This document shows positions 51,261-59,921 of a stretch of 64,000 nucleotides of DNA, piece after piece. A program made the position numbers and the translations under genes. This DNA comes from VAZQ01 sp963785745 (GTDB taxonomy: Bacteria > Pseudomonadota > Alphaproteobacteria > Rhizobiales > Xanthobacteraceae), in contig CAWAWR010000009.1 in assembly GCA_963785745.1 (NCBI GenBank), positions 372,001 through 436,000 of the forward strand, read 5' to 3'. Numbering within the stretch: position 1 is the stretch's first letter; each line of letters begins with the position of its first letter. Under the pieces are notes generated by a model. It was not told the origin of the DNA. It saw only the letters and a program-made list of their open reading frames with translations, and ran no database searches.

Positions 51261-51788
51261 CTATTTCGGATTTCGCGGGAAGGGGATGAATCCGTCCCGG
51301 TTGGGCATCCGCACCTTCGGCAGCGACTGCGCGTCAAGCACGTCGTTCGCGGCGACGATCCCGTTGAGATGCAGAATGTAGGCCGACACCGCGTAGAGCT
51401 CGTCGTTGGTGAGCGATTGCGATTCCTGGAACGGCATCGCTCGCCGCATGTAGTCGAACAGAGTCGTGGCGTAGGGCCAGAAGCTGCCGACCGTCTTGAT
51501 CGGCACCTTGTCCGGCGCCAGCGAACCCATGCCGCCGACGAGCTGATCGTTGGGTTTGCCGGTGCCTTTCTCGCCGTGGCAGGCTTGGCACTTGGCGGCG
51601 TAGATCGCTTCGCCCTGTGCGGCCGTGCCGGTGCCGGGCGGAAGACCCACGCCGTCCGGTCCGATGCTGATATCCCACGGCGCCACATCGGCGGGCGCGA
51701 TCGGCTGTCCGAACTGCGGCGCTTGCGCGAGTGCCGGTGCGGCGGCGACGGCCGTGATGCAGACTGCGAGAGATTTAAGCGTACACAT
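51261..51788 (-). CDS. soxD: SoxD-like cytochrome c, electron acceptor of SoxC
   Basis: 175 residues from the ATG at 51788, overlapping soxC by 14 bases. Signal ends 'APALAQ'. The N-terminal 'FGQPIAPADVAPWDISIGPD' and 'GVGLPPGTGTAAQGEAIYAA' followed by CQACH at 67-71, then 'VGSFWPYATTLFDYMRRAMP' and 'LTNDELYAVSAYILHLNGIV', match the first haem domain of SoxD. The second haem domain of long SoxD proteins is missing, as in short versions of the family. Passes electrons from the molybdenum subunit to the respiratory chain. Confidence 0.87.
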   Translation of the reverse strand: MCTLKSLAVCITAVAAAPALAQAPQFGQPIAPADVAPWDISIGPDGVGLPPGTGTAAQGEAIYAAKCQACHGEKGTGKPNDQLVGGMGSLAPDKVPIKTVGSFWPYATTLFDYMRRAMPFQESQSLTNDELYAVSAYILHLNGIVAANDVLDAQSLPKVRMPNRDGFIPFPRNPK

Positions 51789-53058
51789 TGCTGGCCTCCC
51801 CCTTGGCATCGATGCTCCAGCTTGCGATGGCGTTGTAGTGGTATTGGCCACGCAAGCCGCGAGCATCGGCGAACTGCGCGCGCGTCGGCTGCACCATGCC
51901 GGTGTCGTCGGTGGCGCGGCTTTGCAGCACCGCGGGACCGCCATCCCACTGCCAGGGCGCGCGGAAGCGCACCGGCGCTTTCGGCAGGTTCGGACCCGTC
52001 AGCGCGGCGGGCGCCCAGCTCTTGCCGCCGTCGGCCGAGACGTCGACCTGCTTGATGCGGCCGTTGCCCGACCAGGCGAGACCCGAAATCTCGTAGAAGC
52101 CCGGCCCCTTGAGCGGAATGCCCGGTGCCGGCCGCGTGATCAGCGACTTCACCTCCATCGGGAAGACGAACTGCCAAGCCTTCTCGTCCTTGAGCACGAC
52201 GGTGTATTTCGAGGTCTCGTCCTTGGCCATCACCGGTGCGGCGGTCACTTTGATCCGGCGCAGCCATTTGACGTTCATATTGCCCTCGAAGCCCGGCACC
52301 AGCAGCCGCACCGGATAGCCGTTCGACGGCCGCACGCGTTCGCCGTTCTGGTAGAGGCAGACGAGCGTGTCATCCATCGCCTTGCTGAGCGGGATGCTGC
52401 GGCTCATCGCGCACGAGTCGCCGCCTTCGGCGACGATCCAGCGCGCCGAAGGATCGACGCCGGCTTCATCGAGCAGCGTCGACAGCTTCACGCCGGTCCA
52501 TTCCTGGCAGCCCAGCAGTCCGTGGATCGCCGCCATTCCGAGCGGCGCGGCCTTGGGTGCGTTGAGCGCGCCGGAATTGCCGGCGCATTCGATGAATGCG
52601 ATCCGGGACTCCATCGGATAGCGCGACAGCGCTTCGAGGGTGAACACTAGCGGCCGTTTCACCAGGCCGTGGATGACGACGCGATGGCGGTCGGGGTCGA
52701 TGTCCGGAATCCCGGAATGGCTGCGCTCGAAGTGCAATCCCGATGGCGTGATGATGCCGTCGAGAAGATGCAGCGGGGTGCGCGCCACCCCGACGCCTTG
52801 CGTGGCGGGATTTGCCGGCGGCGGAATGAGGCGCGTGACCTTGCTTTCGAATTTCGACGGCTGGCCGTAGCCCTCGAATCCCGCGCCGGGCGTTTTCATC
52901 CACGGCTCGACCGTGAGCGGCTGCGCCGCAGCGGTCGCCGCCCCGGCAGTTGTAGCGCCGGCGGCGAGCGCGCCTTCGAGAAAGACGCGGCGGCTCAGAA
53001 TACCGTTGCCGGCAACCGGCTCGTCCGGTGTTGATCCTGACTTTTCCTGTGCTCTCAT
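51775..53058 (-). CDS. soxC: Sulfane/sulfite dehydrogenase molybdenum subunit SoxC
   Basis: 427 residues from the ATG at 53058. Tat signal 'LSRRVFLEGALAAG'. Sulfite-oxidase fold: the molybdenum-ligating Cys158 in 'FIECAGNSGALNAPK', 'GLLGCQEWTGVKLSTLLDEA', 'NGYPVRLLVPGFEGNMNVKW', and a C-terminal dimerisation domain 'ISGLAWSGNGRIKQVDVSAD'. Strong overlap with the soxD-like gene supports a SoxCD complex. No soxXYZAB is in the window, so it may act in thiosulfate or sulfite oxidation with remote partners, or handle sulfite from sulfonate breakdown by the neighbouring flavin monooxygenase. Divergent from the gentisate-dioxygenase-like gene. Confidence 0.92.
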   Translation of the reverse strand: MRAQEKSGSTPDEPVAGNGILSRRVFLEGALAAGATTAGAATAAAQPLTVEPWMKTPGAGFEGYGQPSKFESKVTRLIPPPANPATQGVGVARTPLHLLDGIITPSGLHFERSHSGIPDIDPDRHRVVIHGLVKRPLVFTLEALSRYPMESRIAFIECAGNSGALNAPKAAPLGMAAIHGLLGCQEWTGVKLSTLLDEAGVDPSARWIVAEGGDSCAMSRSIPLSKAMDDTLVCLYQNGERVRPSNGYPVRLLVPGFEGNMNVKWLRRIKVTAAPVMAKDETSKYTVVLKDEKAWQFVFPMEVKSLITRPAPGIPLKGPGFYEISGLAWSGNGRIKQVDVSADGGKSWAPAALTGPNLPKAPVRFRAPWQWDGGPAVLQSRATDDTGMVQPTRAQFADARGLRGQYHYNAIASWSIDAKGEASNVYA

Positions 53059-53253
53059 GGGATTCCTCCTTTCGCAGCGTCGTTGCGCGGCGAATTTCTT
53101 GTTTCTTTGTCTGTAAGGCGATCCCCTTGGGGACCTGCGCGAACGCTATCACTCGGGCGTTCGCTGCCAAGCCCGCTGAAGAGGTATGCCCGCCGACGGC
53201 CTGGCCGCGGGGCTGATATGCGGTTCGAGAGCGCCCTTGAAACATGTGAGGGA

Positions 53254-53281
53254 GGAGATAGTTTCATATTGTACTATCTCC
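53254..53281. promoter_or_regulatory. Operator-like inverted repeat before the gentisate-dioxygenase-like gene
   Basis: Perfect arms GGAGATAGT and ACTATCTCC flank TTCATATTGT. It is a distinctly AT-rich island in a GC-rich context, midway between the divergent soxC and dioxygenase genes. Size and symmetry suit a MarR- or GntR-type repressor dimer; identity of the regulator is unknown. Confidence 0.6.
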
Positions 53282-53298
53282 CAGTTTTAGGTTATTCT
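53269..53298 (+). promoter_or_regulatory. Candidate promoter overlapping the operator
   Basis: TTGTAC (53269-53274) and TATTCT (53293-53298) are 18 bases apart, a fair sigma-70 match. The -35 box lies inside the inverted repeat at 53254, so a bound repressor would block polymerase. The start codon of the dioxygenase-like gene is 33 bases beyond the -10 box. Confidence 0.45.
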
Positions 53299-53331
53299 AA
53301 TCTGGACCGCCCGCACCAAGGAGGCCGACCC

Positions 53332-54427
53332 ATGCCGACTGTCTCAGCCACGAAGCCAAAGACCAACGGCAAACCGGGGCCCAAGCACAATATCGACGCG
53401 GTGCGTGAGGCGTTCTACGAGCGCATCTCCAAACGCGACCTGGCCCCGCTCTGGAAGGTGATGAGTTCCGTCGTCACCAAGGAGCCGGTGACGCGCGTCG
53501 CGCCGCACGTCTGGCGTTACAGCGACGTGAAGTCGCTGGTGATGGAATCGGGCGGCCTGATCACGCGCCGAGGAAGCCAAGCGCCGCGTGCTGATCCTCG
53601 AAAATCCGGCGATGCGCGGCGAGTCGAAGGCGACCAACACGCTGTTCGCCGGCGTTCAGATGATCCTGCCCGGCGAGGTCGCACCGGCGCACCGCCACGT
53701 CTCGTCGGCGATCCGCTTCGTGCTCGACGGCGAGGGTGCCTACACCGCGGTCGAGGGCGAGAAGGCGTTCATGGCGCCCGGCGACTTTGTCATCACCGCC
53801 AACTGGGCGCCGCACGACCACGGCAATCCGTCGAAGAAGCCGATGCTCTGGCTTGACGTGCTGGATTTCCCGGCGGTGAATTTCTTCGAGGCGTCGTTCG
53901 CGGACACCTTCTACGACGAGGACAACAAGAAGCAGAAGACGACGCGCGGCGACGGCAACTCCGAGGCATTCTATGCGTCGGGCGTGCTGCCGGACGGCGC
54001 GCCGACGCGCCTCAACCGCAGCCCGGTCATCAATTACACCTATGCGCGCACGCGGCCGATCCTCGACCGCCTGAAGAAGGCCGGCGAGATCGACAAGAGC
54101 CACGGCGCCCGCGTGCACTACGTCAATCCGGTCAACGGCGGCCCCGTGCTGCCGACCATGGGCGCGAGCCTTGCTTTGTTCCCGAAGGGGTTCAAGGGCG
54201 AGAAGTATCGCGCGACCGACGGCACCATCTTCGTCTGCACCGAAGGCGGCGGCACCACCAATGTCGACGGCAAGGTGCTGGAATGGGGCGTCAACGACGT
54301 CTTCGTCGTGCCGCCGTGGAAGGCCTATTCGCACCAGGTGAACAAGGAGTCGGTGCTGTTCTCGATCTCCGATCGACCGGCGCAGGAAGCACTCGGCATC
54401 TGGCGCGAGGAACGCAAGCCGAGCTAG
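53332..54427 (+). pseudogene. Gentisate-1,2-dioxygenase-like cupin gene with a +1 frameshift
   Basis: From the ATG at 53332 (AAGGAGG upstream) the first frame reads 'VREAFYERISKRDLAPLWKV' to 'ESGGLIT' and then loses sense. The following frame carries 'VLILENPAMRGESKATNTLF' and the rest: cupin 1 with 'PAHRHVSSAIRFVLDGEGAY' and 'NWAPHDHGN', cupin 2 with 'FVCTEGGGTTNVDGKVLEWG' and 'DVFVVPPWKAYSHQV'. Deleting one C at about 53565-53567 restores LITAEEAKRRVLILEN. Restored length is about 364 residues, normal for gentisate dioxygenase, which opens the ring of gentisate to maleylpyruvate. The rest of the gene is well kept, so the lesion is recent or an artefact. Confidence 0.82.
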
Positions 54428-54489
54428 CGGCTCGCGTTGCTGTGCGGCGGCCAGATTAGCTGCCGCACCAGCGCGTTGTGAGTCTCACG

Positions 54490-55344
54490 CTATTTCGCCC
54501 GCTTTGTCAGCGAGGCTACCTTAGTCCTGGATGGCGGCGCCGACTTGCTTGGCGATCGGTGCTGCCGTGAGGCTACCGGCATTCCTTTCGAGGCTCGAGC
54601 GGGCCGTGCGGTCGATCGACTGTTCCGGGCTTGCCGCCGGGGATTCGCTAGATTGCCGTTGGCATTGACAGGAACCACCGTGCGGTCCGCGACAACAGTC
54701 GCGATCGCGGTTGCTGCATCGGCGATGAACCGGCTCCCGACTTCGAACATGCGCTTCACGTCGATCGGTCCGGATCCTGCTATGGTCTCCCGCAACGGAT
54801 TTTCCGACTTTACCGCCGTGAGGTGCGTCGGTTGGCAGTGATTCCACTCCATCCGGTTTCGGTATCCGTATGGACAAACGATGCCATACCCGGCGGCAAT
54901 CTCGTGCCATTGCTGCGCTTCCGGACTGCCCGGGCGGCCGATGCCAGCCATATCCACGGCAAGTCCATAAGCGTGCAGCGAGTAGTATTTGTCTGCGAAG
55001 CCGCCAACTCCGAACACCGGCGGTCTATAAGCCGAAAAAATTCCGGCCTCGGTTAGTCCCACCCTCCGGGCCGATTGGATGGCGCCGGCAAGACGCTTCG
55101 CGAATTCCGGGTGCAAACGTTCGATCGCAAGGTCTGGACCTTGCCGAACCATTGTTCCACCTGGTCGGGCAGTCCTGACCAGGTAATCTCGTGCTTGCTG
55201 AAGATCCGTGTCGGCGCCACAAGATCGACCGTCGCATCTCGATATGGACCCGGTGACGAGCGAAGCGCCTTCGTCCGCAACGGCAAAGTTAAGAGCCGGC
55301 GAGATGAACAATCCTGCAAGCAGCAGGGCTTTGAAGTATTTCAT
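54490..55344 (-). CDS. D-Ala-D-Ala carboxypeptidase-like peptidase (M15/VanY type), exported
   Basis: 284 residues from the ATG at 55344; a signal ends near 'FAVADE'. The catalytic zinc site is visible: His124 and Asp131 in 'YSLHAYGLAVDMAGIG' and His169 in 'NRMEWNHCQP'. The C-terminal 70 residues are basic and low in order ('RNSRSTARPARASKG'). M15 enzymes trim the terminal D-Ala from peptidoglycan or cleave peptides in the wall. Base and codon use are less GC-rich than in the neighbours, which hints at separate acquisition. It stands alone between catabolic genes. Confidence 0.82.
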   Translation of the reverse strand: MKYFKALLLAGLFISPALNFAVADEGASLVTGSISRCDGRSCGADTDLQQARDYLVRTARPGGTMVRQGPDLAIERLHPEFAKRLAGAIQSARRVGLTEAGIFSAYRPPVFGVGGFADKYYSLHAYGLAVDMAGIGRPGSPEAQQWHEIAAGYGIVCPYGYRNRMEWNHCQPTHLTAVKSENPLRETIAGSGPIDVKRMFEVGSRFIADAATAIATVVADRTVVPVNANGNLANPRRQARNSRSTARPARASKGMPVASRQHRSPSKSAPPSRTKVASLTKRAK

Positions 55345-55706
55345 TTGCTCCCACGTGCATTTTGAAAGAAGCGATCATGAGGTTCGAGAACCGCATGAAA
55401 ACGCCTCCAGGACACGACCAACTCGCTATGGCAAGCGGAGTGCCGATTGCGGCGGAAGTGGACGAACTCACTCGAAGAGACAAAGCGCAGCCCGGAGGCA
55501 ATACGCGACGTAATTCGAGGCGTCTGCTGAAACTGAAATAGTTCCCGTCCCGCCGGAGCGATGGGCGGCGATATAACTAATGATCGTTCAAATGCAAGGC
55601 TTTTGTGCGCGCAGTTTGTTCTAGGTTAAAGTCGCTATGGAACTTTGCATCGACAAAAGCGCCGGGCGCTTTCGTGTTCTATGAAGTGGCTTGGTTATGG
55701 CCAACC
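55345..55706. other. Gene-poor spacer upstream of the M15 peptidase gene
   Basis: No convincing gene in these 362 bases. One frame at 55377-55541 (54 residues, highly charged) has AAAGAAG upstream but no coding bias or recognisable pattern. The region should hold the peptidase promoter. The AT-rich part near 55575-55640 is the least GC-rich. Confidence 0.5.
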
Positions 55707-56684
55707 TCAATCCGGCCGCGCGCCGGAGAACTTCACCACCTTGGCCCACTTCTCGGTTTCGTCGGCGACCAGCTTGTGGAAATCGGCGGGCGAGAGCGGC
55801 AGCGTCGTGGCGCCGAGCTCGGCCAGCCGCGCCTTCATCTTGGGCTCGGCCAGGATGGCGCCGATCTCCTTGTTCAGTCTGTCGATGATGTCGGTGGGCG
55901 TCGCCCGCGGTGCGCCGACGCCGTAGAAATTGCTCGCCTCGAAGCCCGGCACGAACTCGCTCACCAGCGGGAGGTGCGGCAGGGCCTCCACTTTCATCGC
56001 CGTGCCGACGCCCAACGCGCGCACCTGACCGGACTTGATGAATGGCATCGATGCGGAGGTGGTGGTGAACAGGACCTGCACCCGTCCGCCAATGAGATCG
56101 GTGATTGCGGGCCCGCTGCCGCGATACGGCACATGCACCATGTCGACGCCGGCCATCATCTTGAACAACTCGCCCGCCACGTGGCTGACGCTGCCGTTGC
56201 CGACCGACGCCATGCTGATCTTGCCGGGATTGGCCTTGGCATAGGCGATGAACGCGGGGACGGTCGTGGCCTCGAACGACGGGTTCACCAGCATGACGTT
56301 GGGCTCGCGGTTGATGCCGGCGACCGGCGCGATGTCACGCAGGAAATTGAAGTTGAGCTTGTCGTAGAGCGTGGCGTTGATCGCGACCGGCGGGCCGACC
56401 CACAGCAGCGTGTAGCCGTCGGGCGCCGCGCGCACGACCGCCTCGGTCGCGATGTTCGAGCCGGCGCCCGGCCGGTTCTCGACGACGAACGGCTGACCCA
56501 ATCGCTCCGCCAGCGACGGGCTCATCAGCCGCGCGACGACGTCGACACCGCTGCCAGGCGGAAAGCCGACGACGATGCGCACCGGCCGCGACGGATAGGC
56601 CTGCGCGAAAGCGCACCGCGCAGCGAGAGGCAGCGCGGCGGCGCCCGCCGCAAGCTGCAGAAAAATTCTGCGACGACGATTCAC
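55707..56684 (-). CDS. TctC/Bug-type periplasmic binding protein with Tat signal (epoxide-hydrolase operon, 1)
   Basis: 325 residues from a GTG at 56684 preceded by GGGGAGG; no closer ATG exists. Tat signal 'NRRRRIFLQLAAGAAAL'. Motifs: 'YPSRPVRIVVGFPPGSGVDV', 'VENRPGAGSN', 'APDGYTLLWVGPP', 'HVPYRGSGPAITDLIGG'. Last gene of a four-gene leftward operon beginning at 59921; 47 bases after the next Bug. Confidence 0.88.
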   Translation of the reverse strand: MNRRRRIFLQLAAGAAALPLAARCAFAQAYPSRPVRIVVGFPPGSGVDVVARLMSPSLAERLGQPFVVENRPGAGSNIATEAVVRAAPDGYTLLWVGPPVAINATLYDKLNFNFLRDIAPVAGINREPNVMLVNPSFEATTVPAFIAYAKANPGKISMASVGNGSVSHVAGELFKMMAGVDMVHVPYRGSGPAITDLIGGRVQVLFTTTSASMPFIKSGQVRALGVGTAMKVEALPHLPLVSEFVPGFEASNFYGVGAPRATPTDIIDRLNKEIGAILAEPKMKARLAELGATTLPLSPADFHKLVADETEKWAKVVKFSGARPD

Positions 56685-56731
56685 AGCATCCTCCCCACAC
56701 GGAGCCGCGGGTCTTGCCGCCCGCGTGCAAA

Positions 56732-57721
56732 CTACTCGCCCTTGATGTTGGCCCCCTTCACGATCGGCCACCATTTATCGATGTCGGCTCGTTGCAGGGC
56801 GCCGAGCGCTTCCGGCATCTGCTGCGCGCGCGGCGGAATGTTCTGGCCCAGCTCGCCGAAGCGTTTTTGCACCGCCGGATCGGCGAGCGCCTCGACCGCC
56901 GCGGCATTCAGCTTGTTGATGATGTCCTTCGGCGTGCCCTTCACCGCCCACAGCGCATTCCAGACCGTCATGTGGAATCCCGGCAACCCCGCGTCATCCG
57001 TTGTCGGGATGTCGGGCGCCGACGGATAGCGATCTTTGCCGAGCACCGCGTAGGTCTTGATCTTGCCGGCGCGCGCCTGCGGCAGCGACTGGACCGGCGA
57101 GTCGATCACGAGATCGATCTGCCCGGCGATCATATCCTGTAGCGCCGGCGCGGTGCCGCGATAGGGCACGAAGCGGAAGCGGGTGTCGGTCAGGTTCTGA
57201 AGGGCGATCCCGGCGACGTGCGGCGGGCTGCCGGGCCCGACGGTGCCCATCGTCGTCTTGTCCGGGTTCGCCTTCATCCAGGCGATCAATTCCTTGAGGT
57301 TGTTCGCGGGCAGGGTGACCCTGCCGACGAGCACGGGCGCGCTGGTGGCGAGCAGCACCAGCGGCTCGAAATCCTTCACCGTGTCGTAGGACAGGGCGTA
57401 GATCGCCGGGTTGACGACATGCGTGGCCCAGGTGCCGACGCCGATCGTGTAGCCGTCAGGCGTCGCGCGTGCGACGCGGCCGACGCCGAGGGTGCCGTTG
57501 GCGCCGGACACATTCTCGACGATGACGGGCTGGCCGAGCGTTGCCCGCATGCGTTCCGCCATGATCCGGCCCAGCGTGTCGTTCGGCCCGCCGGGCGGGA
57601 ACGGCACGATCATGGTGATCGGCCGCGCCGGGTAGTCTTGCGCGCGCGCGATCCGCGATAGGGCGGGGAGCGCGATCGCGCCGGCCGCGAGATTCAAGAA
57701 GCGGCGGCGCGGAAACGTCAT
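56732..57721 (-). CDS. TctC/Bug-type periplasmic binding protein with Tat signal (epoxide-hydrolase operon, 2)
   Basis: 329 residues from the ATG at 57721, overlapping the epoxide-hydrolase stop by four bases. Tat signal 'FPRRRFLNLAAGAIAL'. 'YPARPITMIVPFPPGGPNDT', 'VENVSGANGTLGVGRVARAT' and the C-terminus 'DKWWPIVKGANIKGE' are near-identical in pattern to the Bug at 58932 (ends 'RWWPIIRAANIKGE'), so these two arose by duplication and now flank the hydrolase. Confidence 0.89.
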   Translation of the reverse strand: MTFPRRRFLNLAAGAIALPALSRIARAQDYPARPITMIVPFPPGGPNDTLGRIMAERMRATLGQPVIVENVSGANGTLGVGRVARATPDGYTIGVGTWATHVVNPAIYALSYDTVKDFEPLVLLATSAPVLVGRVTLPANNLKELIAWMKANPDKTTMGTVGPGSPPHVAGIALQNLTDTRFRFVPYRGTAPALQDMIAGQIDLVIDSPVQSLPQARAGKIKTYAVLGKDRYPSAPDIPTTDDAGLPGFHMTVWNALWAVKGTPKDIINKLNAAAVEALADPAVQKRFGELGQNIPPRAQQMPEALGALQRADIDKWWPIVKGANIKGE

Positions 57722-58905
57722 CGCGGTCCTCCGAAGAACTCAAGCAGCAGCTTGCTGGTTTTTTCCGGTTGCTCCTGCTGCACCCAGTGGCCGGCGCCAT
57801 CGACGAAATGCGTGCCGCGCCACTGCGTGCAGACGGTGCTCTGCATCGCCTCGAGCGCGCCCGGCGTCTGGTACGAGCCCCAATCGCTCTTGCCGGCGAT
57901 GAAACACGCCGGGACGTCGACGGTGCGGCCGGAGAAGGTGCGCAGCTCGGCAATGGTCCTCGGATGTGTGCCGCGGCGCGACCGGTAGCCCTGCAGCGCG
58001 CCGGTGAATTGCGTTCGTGCGTATTCCGTGACGTACACACCCACTTCGGCGTCGGTGAGCCATTGGCAGGCCGCGATCTCCGCCGGCGACGGCATGAACG
58101 GCGCGACCGTCTCCGCCATGCCCTTGTCGCGGTCCATCACGTAGTAGGTCGGGATCTTCGCCATCTCCTCGGCGGAACGCGACTTGAGCGGATGCGGCTT
58201 GTTCTCTTTCCAGTCGGCGCTCTTGTAGTGGTAGTAAGCGCGGAAGAACGCGTGCAGCCCCTGCGGCGCGTGCAGCATATCGTCGTTGGCGCCGGGCAGT
58301 CGCTGATGGTTGTGATAATACTTGCGCGGACGCGGCAGCTTGGCGAGCTCGGCATCGAGCTCGTCGTCGGTGGGAGCGCGTTTCGGCATCGCGCCGCCGT
58401 TGGCGGTGTTGAACGGAATTGCCGGCGGCCCCGGAAACGGCGAGCTCATGATCGCGAGCTTGGTAAAGATGTCGGGCCGGATCAGCGCACACCAGCACGC
58501 GACCGGCGAGCCGGCGTCATGCCCGGCGATGCCCGCCACCGATTTGTAGCCGAGCGCATAAACGAGCCCGGTTGCGTCGCGGATCATGTTGAGGATGCGG
58601 AACGGATCGCCGTCGGCGTCATAGGATCCATCCCAGCCGGTGGTGCGGCCATAGCCGCGCTGATCGGGGGCGATCACGTGATAGCCCGCGGCCGCGAGCG
58701 GCAGCATCACCTTGCGCCAGCTATAGGCAAGCTCTGGAAAGCCGTGCAGCAAGAGGAGACACGGCCGGCCCGGCGTCTCGAAGCCCGCCTCCAGCATATG
58801 CACCATGAGACCGTTGTTGTTGTCGACGGTGCGGGAGCGGATGCCGGCGGGAAGGGTGCCGTTGCCGTAGGGCGGTAGACTTTCAATCTGCTGCGCGACG
58901 TTCAT
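57718..58905 (-). CDS. Epoxide-hydrolase-like alpha/beta hydrolase
   Basis: 395 residues from the ATG at 58905; a GTG at 58923 is a poorer start. 'LLLHGFPELAYSW' (HGFP at 54-57) gives the oxyanion hole; the nucleophile is Asp130 in 'AGHDAGSPVAC', which marks an epoxide hydrolase or dehalogenase rather than an esterase; His373 in 'GAGHWVQQEQPE' completes the site. The cap domain (about 160-300) has the Tyr-rich 'FFRAYYHYKSADW', suited to holding the epoxide oxygen. Longer than the usual 300-320 residues because of this cap. Flanked on both sides by related Bug genes in one operon. Confidence 0.87.
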   Translation of the reverse strand: MNVAQQIESLPPYGNGTLPAGIRSRTVDNNNGLMVHMLEAGFETPGRPCLLLLHGFPELAYSWRKVMLPLAAAGYHVIAPDQRGYGRTTGWDGSYDADGDPFRILNMIRDATGLVYALGYKSVAGIAGHDAGSPVACWCALIRPDIFTKLAIMSSPFPGPPAIPFNTANGGAMPKRAPTDDELDAELAKLPRPRKYYHNHQRLPGANDDMLHAPQGLHAFFRAYYHYKSADWKENKPHPLKSRSAEEMAKIPTYYVMDRDKGMAETVAPFMPSPAEIAACQWLTDAEVGVYVTEYARTQFTGALQGYRSRRGTHPRTIAELRTFSGRTVDVPACFIAGKSDWGSYQTPGALEAMQSTVCTQWRGTHFVDGAGHWVQQEQPEKTSKLLLEFFGGPR

Positions 58906-58931
58906 TCCAGGACCCCGGTTCACAAGCGACC

Positions 58932-59921
58932 TTACTCACCTTTGATGTTGGCCGCGCGGATGATCGGCCACCATCTTTCGATCTCCGAGCGCTGCAACGC
59001 GCCGAGCGCCTCCGGCTTGAGCTGCTCCGGCGGCGGCATGACGGCGCCGAGATCGGTCAGCCGCTTGCTCACGGCCGGATCGGTCAGTGCGGCGACGGTG
59101 GCGGCATTGAGCCGCGCGATAACATTGGCGGGCGTGCCCTTGGGCGCCCACAGCCCGAACCAGTACGAGGCCTGGAAGTCCGGCAAGCCGCCTTCATGCA
59201 AGGTCGGAACGTCGGAAGCCGACGCCAGCCGCTGGAGTGCCGTGACCCCGTAAGTCTTGACCTTGCCGCCGCGCACCAGCGGCAGCGCGCTCGACGCCTG
59301 GTCGAACACGAGGTCGATCTGTCCGGCGATCAGATCCCCCAGCACCTGCGGCGTGCCGCGATAGGGGATGAGCTGGAACTGAACGCCGAGCGCGTTCTGG
59401 AAGTACACCGCTGTCAGGTGCGACGGCGCGCCGGGACCGGCGGTCCCGATCGTGACCTTGCCGGCATTCGCCTTGAGCCACGGGATCAGCTCCTTGAAAT
59501 CCTTCGCCGGCAGGCCGCTCTTCGCGAGCAGCAATTGGAAATTGGTGGGCAGCAGGCAGACCGGCTCGAAGTCCTTCACCAGGTCGTATTGCAGCGAATA
59601 GATCGCGCCGTTGACGACGTGGGTGCCGAGGTTGCCCATGATCAGCGTGTAGCCGTCGGGCGCCGCGCGCGCGACGCGGCCGACGGCAATGCTGCCCGCC
59701 GCACCGGAGACATTCTCGATCACGATGGGTTGACCGAGCGCCAGCCGCATCGGTTCGCTGAGAATCCGTGCCAGCACGTCGGCCGGTCCCGCCGCCGGGA
59801 ACGGCACGACCATCGTCACCGGGCGCGAGGGATAGGCTTGAGCCTGCGCGCGCTCCGAAAGCGCCGAGAACGCGGCGGCGCCGGCCGCAAGATGCAGGAA
59901 TTGTCTCCGCCGCAGTCTCAT
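58932..59921 (-). CDS. TctC/Bug-type periplasmic binding protein with Tat signal (epoxide-hydrolase operon, 3)
   Basis: 329 residues from the ATG at 59921 (GGGAGGCGAGC upstream). Tat signal 'LRRRQFLHLAAGAAAF'. 'YPSRPVTMVVPFPAAGPADV', 'IENVSGAAGSIAVGRVARAA', 'LIPYRGTPQVLGDLIAGQID'. Paralogue of the gene at 56732. First gene of the operon and divergent from the di-haem cytochrome at 60097, with a 175-base shared upstream region. Confidence 0.89.
   Translation of the reverse strand: MRLRRRQFLHLAAGAAAFSALSERAQAQAYPSRPVTMVVPFPAAGPADVLARILSEPMRLALGQPIVIENVSGAAGSIAVGRVARAAPDGYTLIMGNLGTHVVNGAIYSLQYDLVKDFEPVCLLPTNFQLLLAKSGLPAKDFKELIPWLKANAGKVTIGTAGPGAPSHLTAVYFQNALGVQFQLIPYRGTPQVLGDLIAGQIDLVFDQASSALPLVRGGKVKTYGVTALQRLASASDVPTLHEGGLPDFQASYWFGLWAPKGTPANVIARLNAATVAALTDPAVSKRLTDLGAVMPPPEQLKPEALGALQRSEIERWWPIIRAANIKGE

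Noticed and set aside
55377..55541. Possible 54-residue gene upstream of the M15 peptidase
   Set aside because: Weak ribosome site, no codon bias and no recognisable motif; not enough to call a gene.
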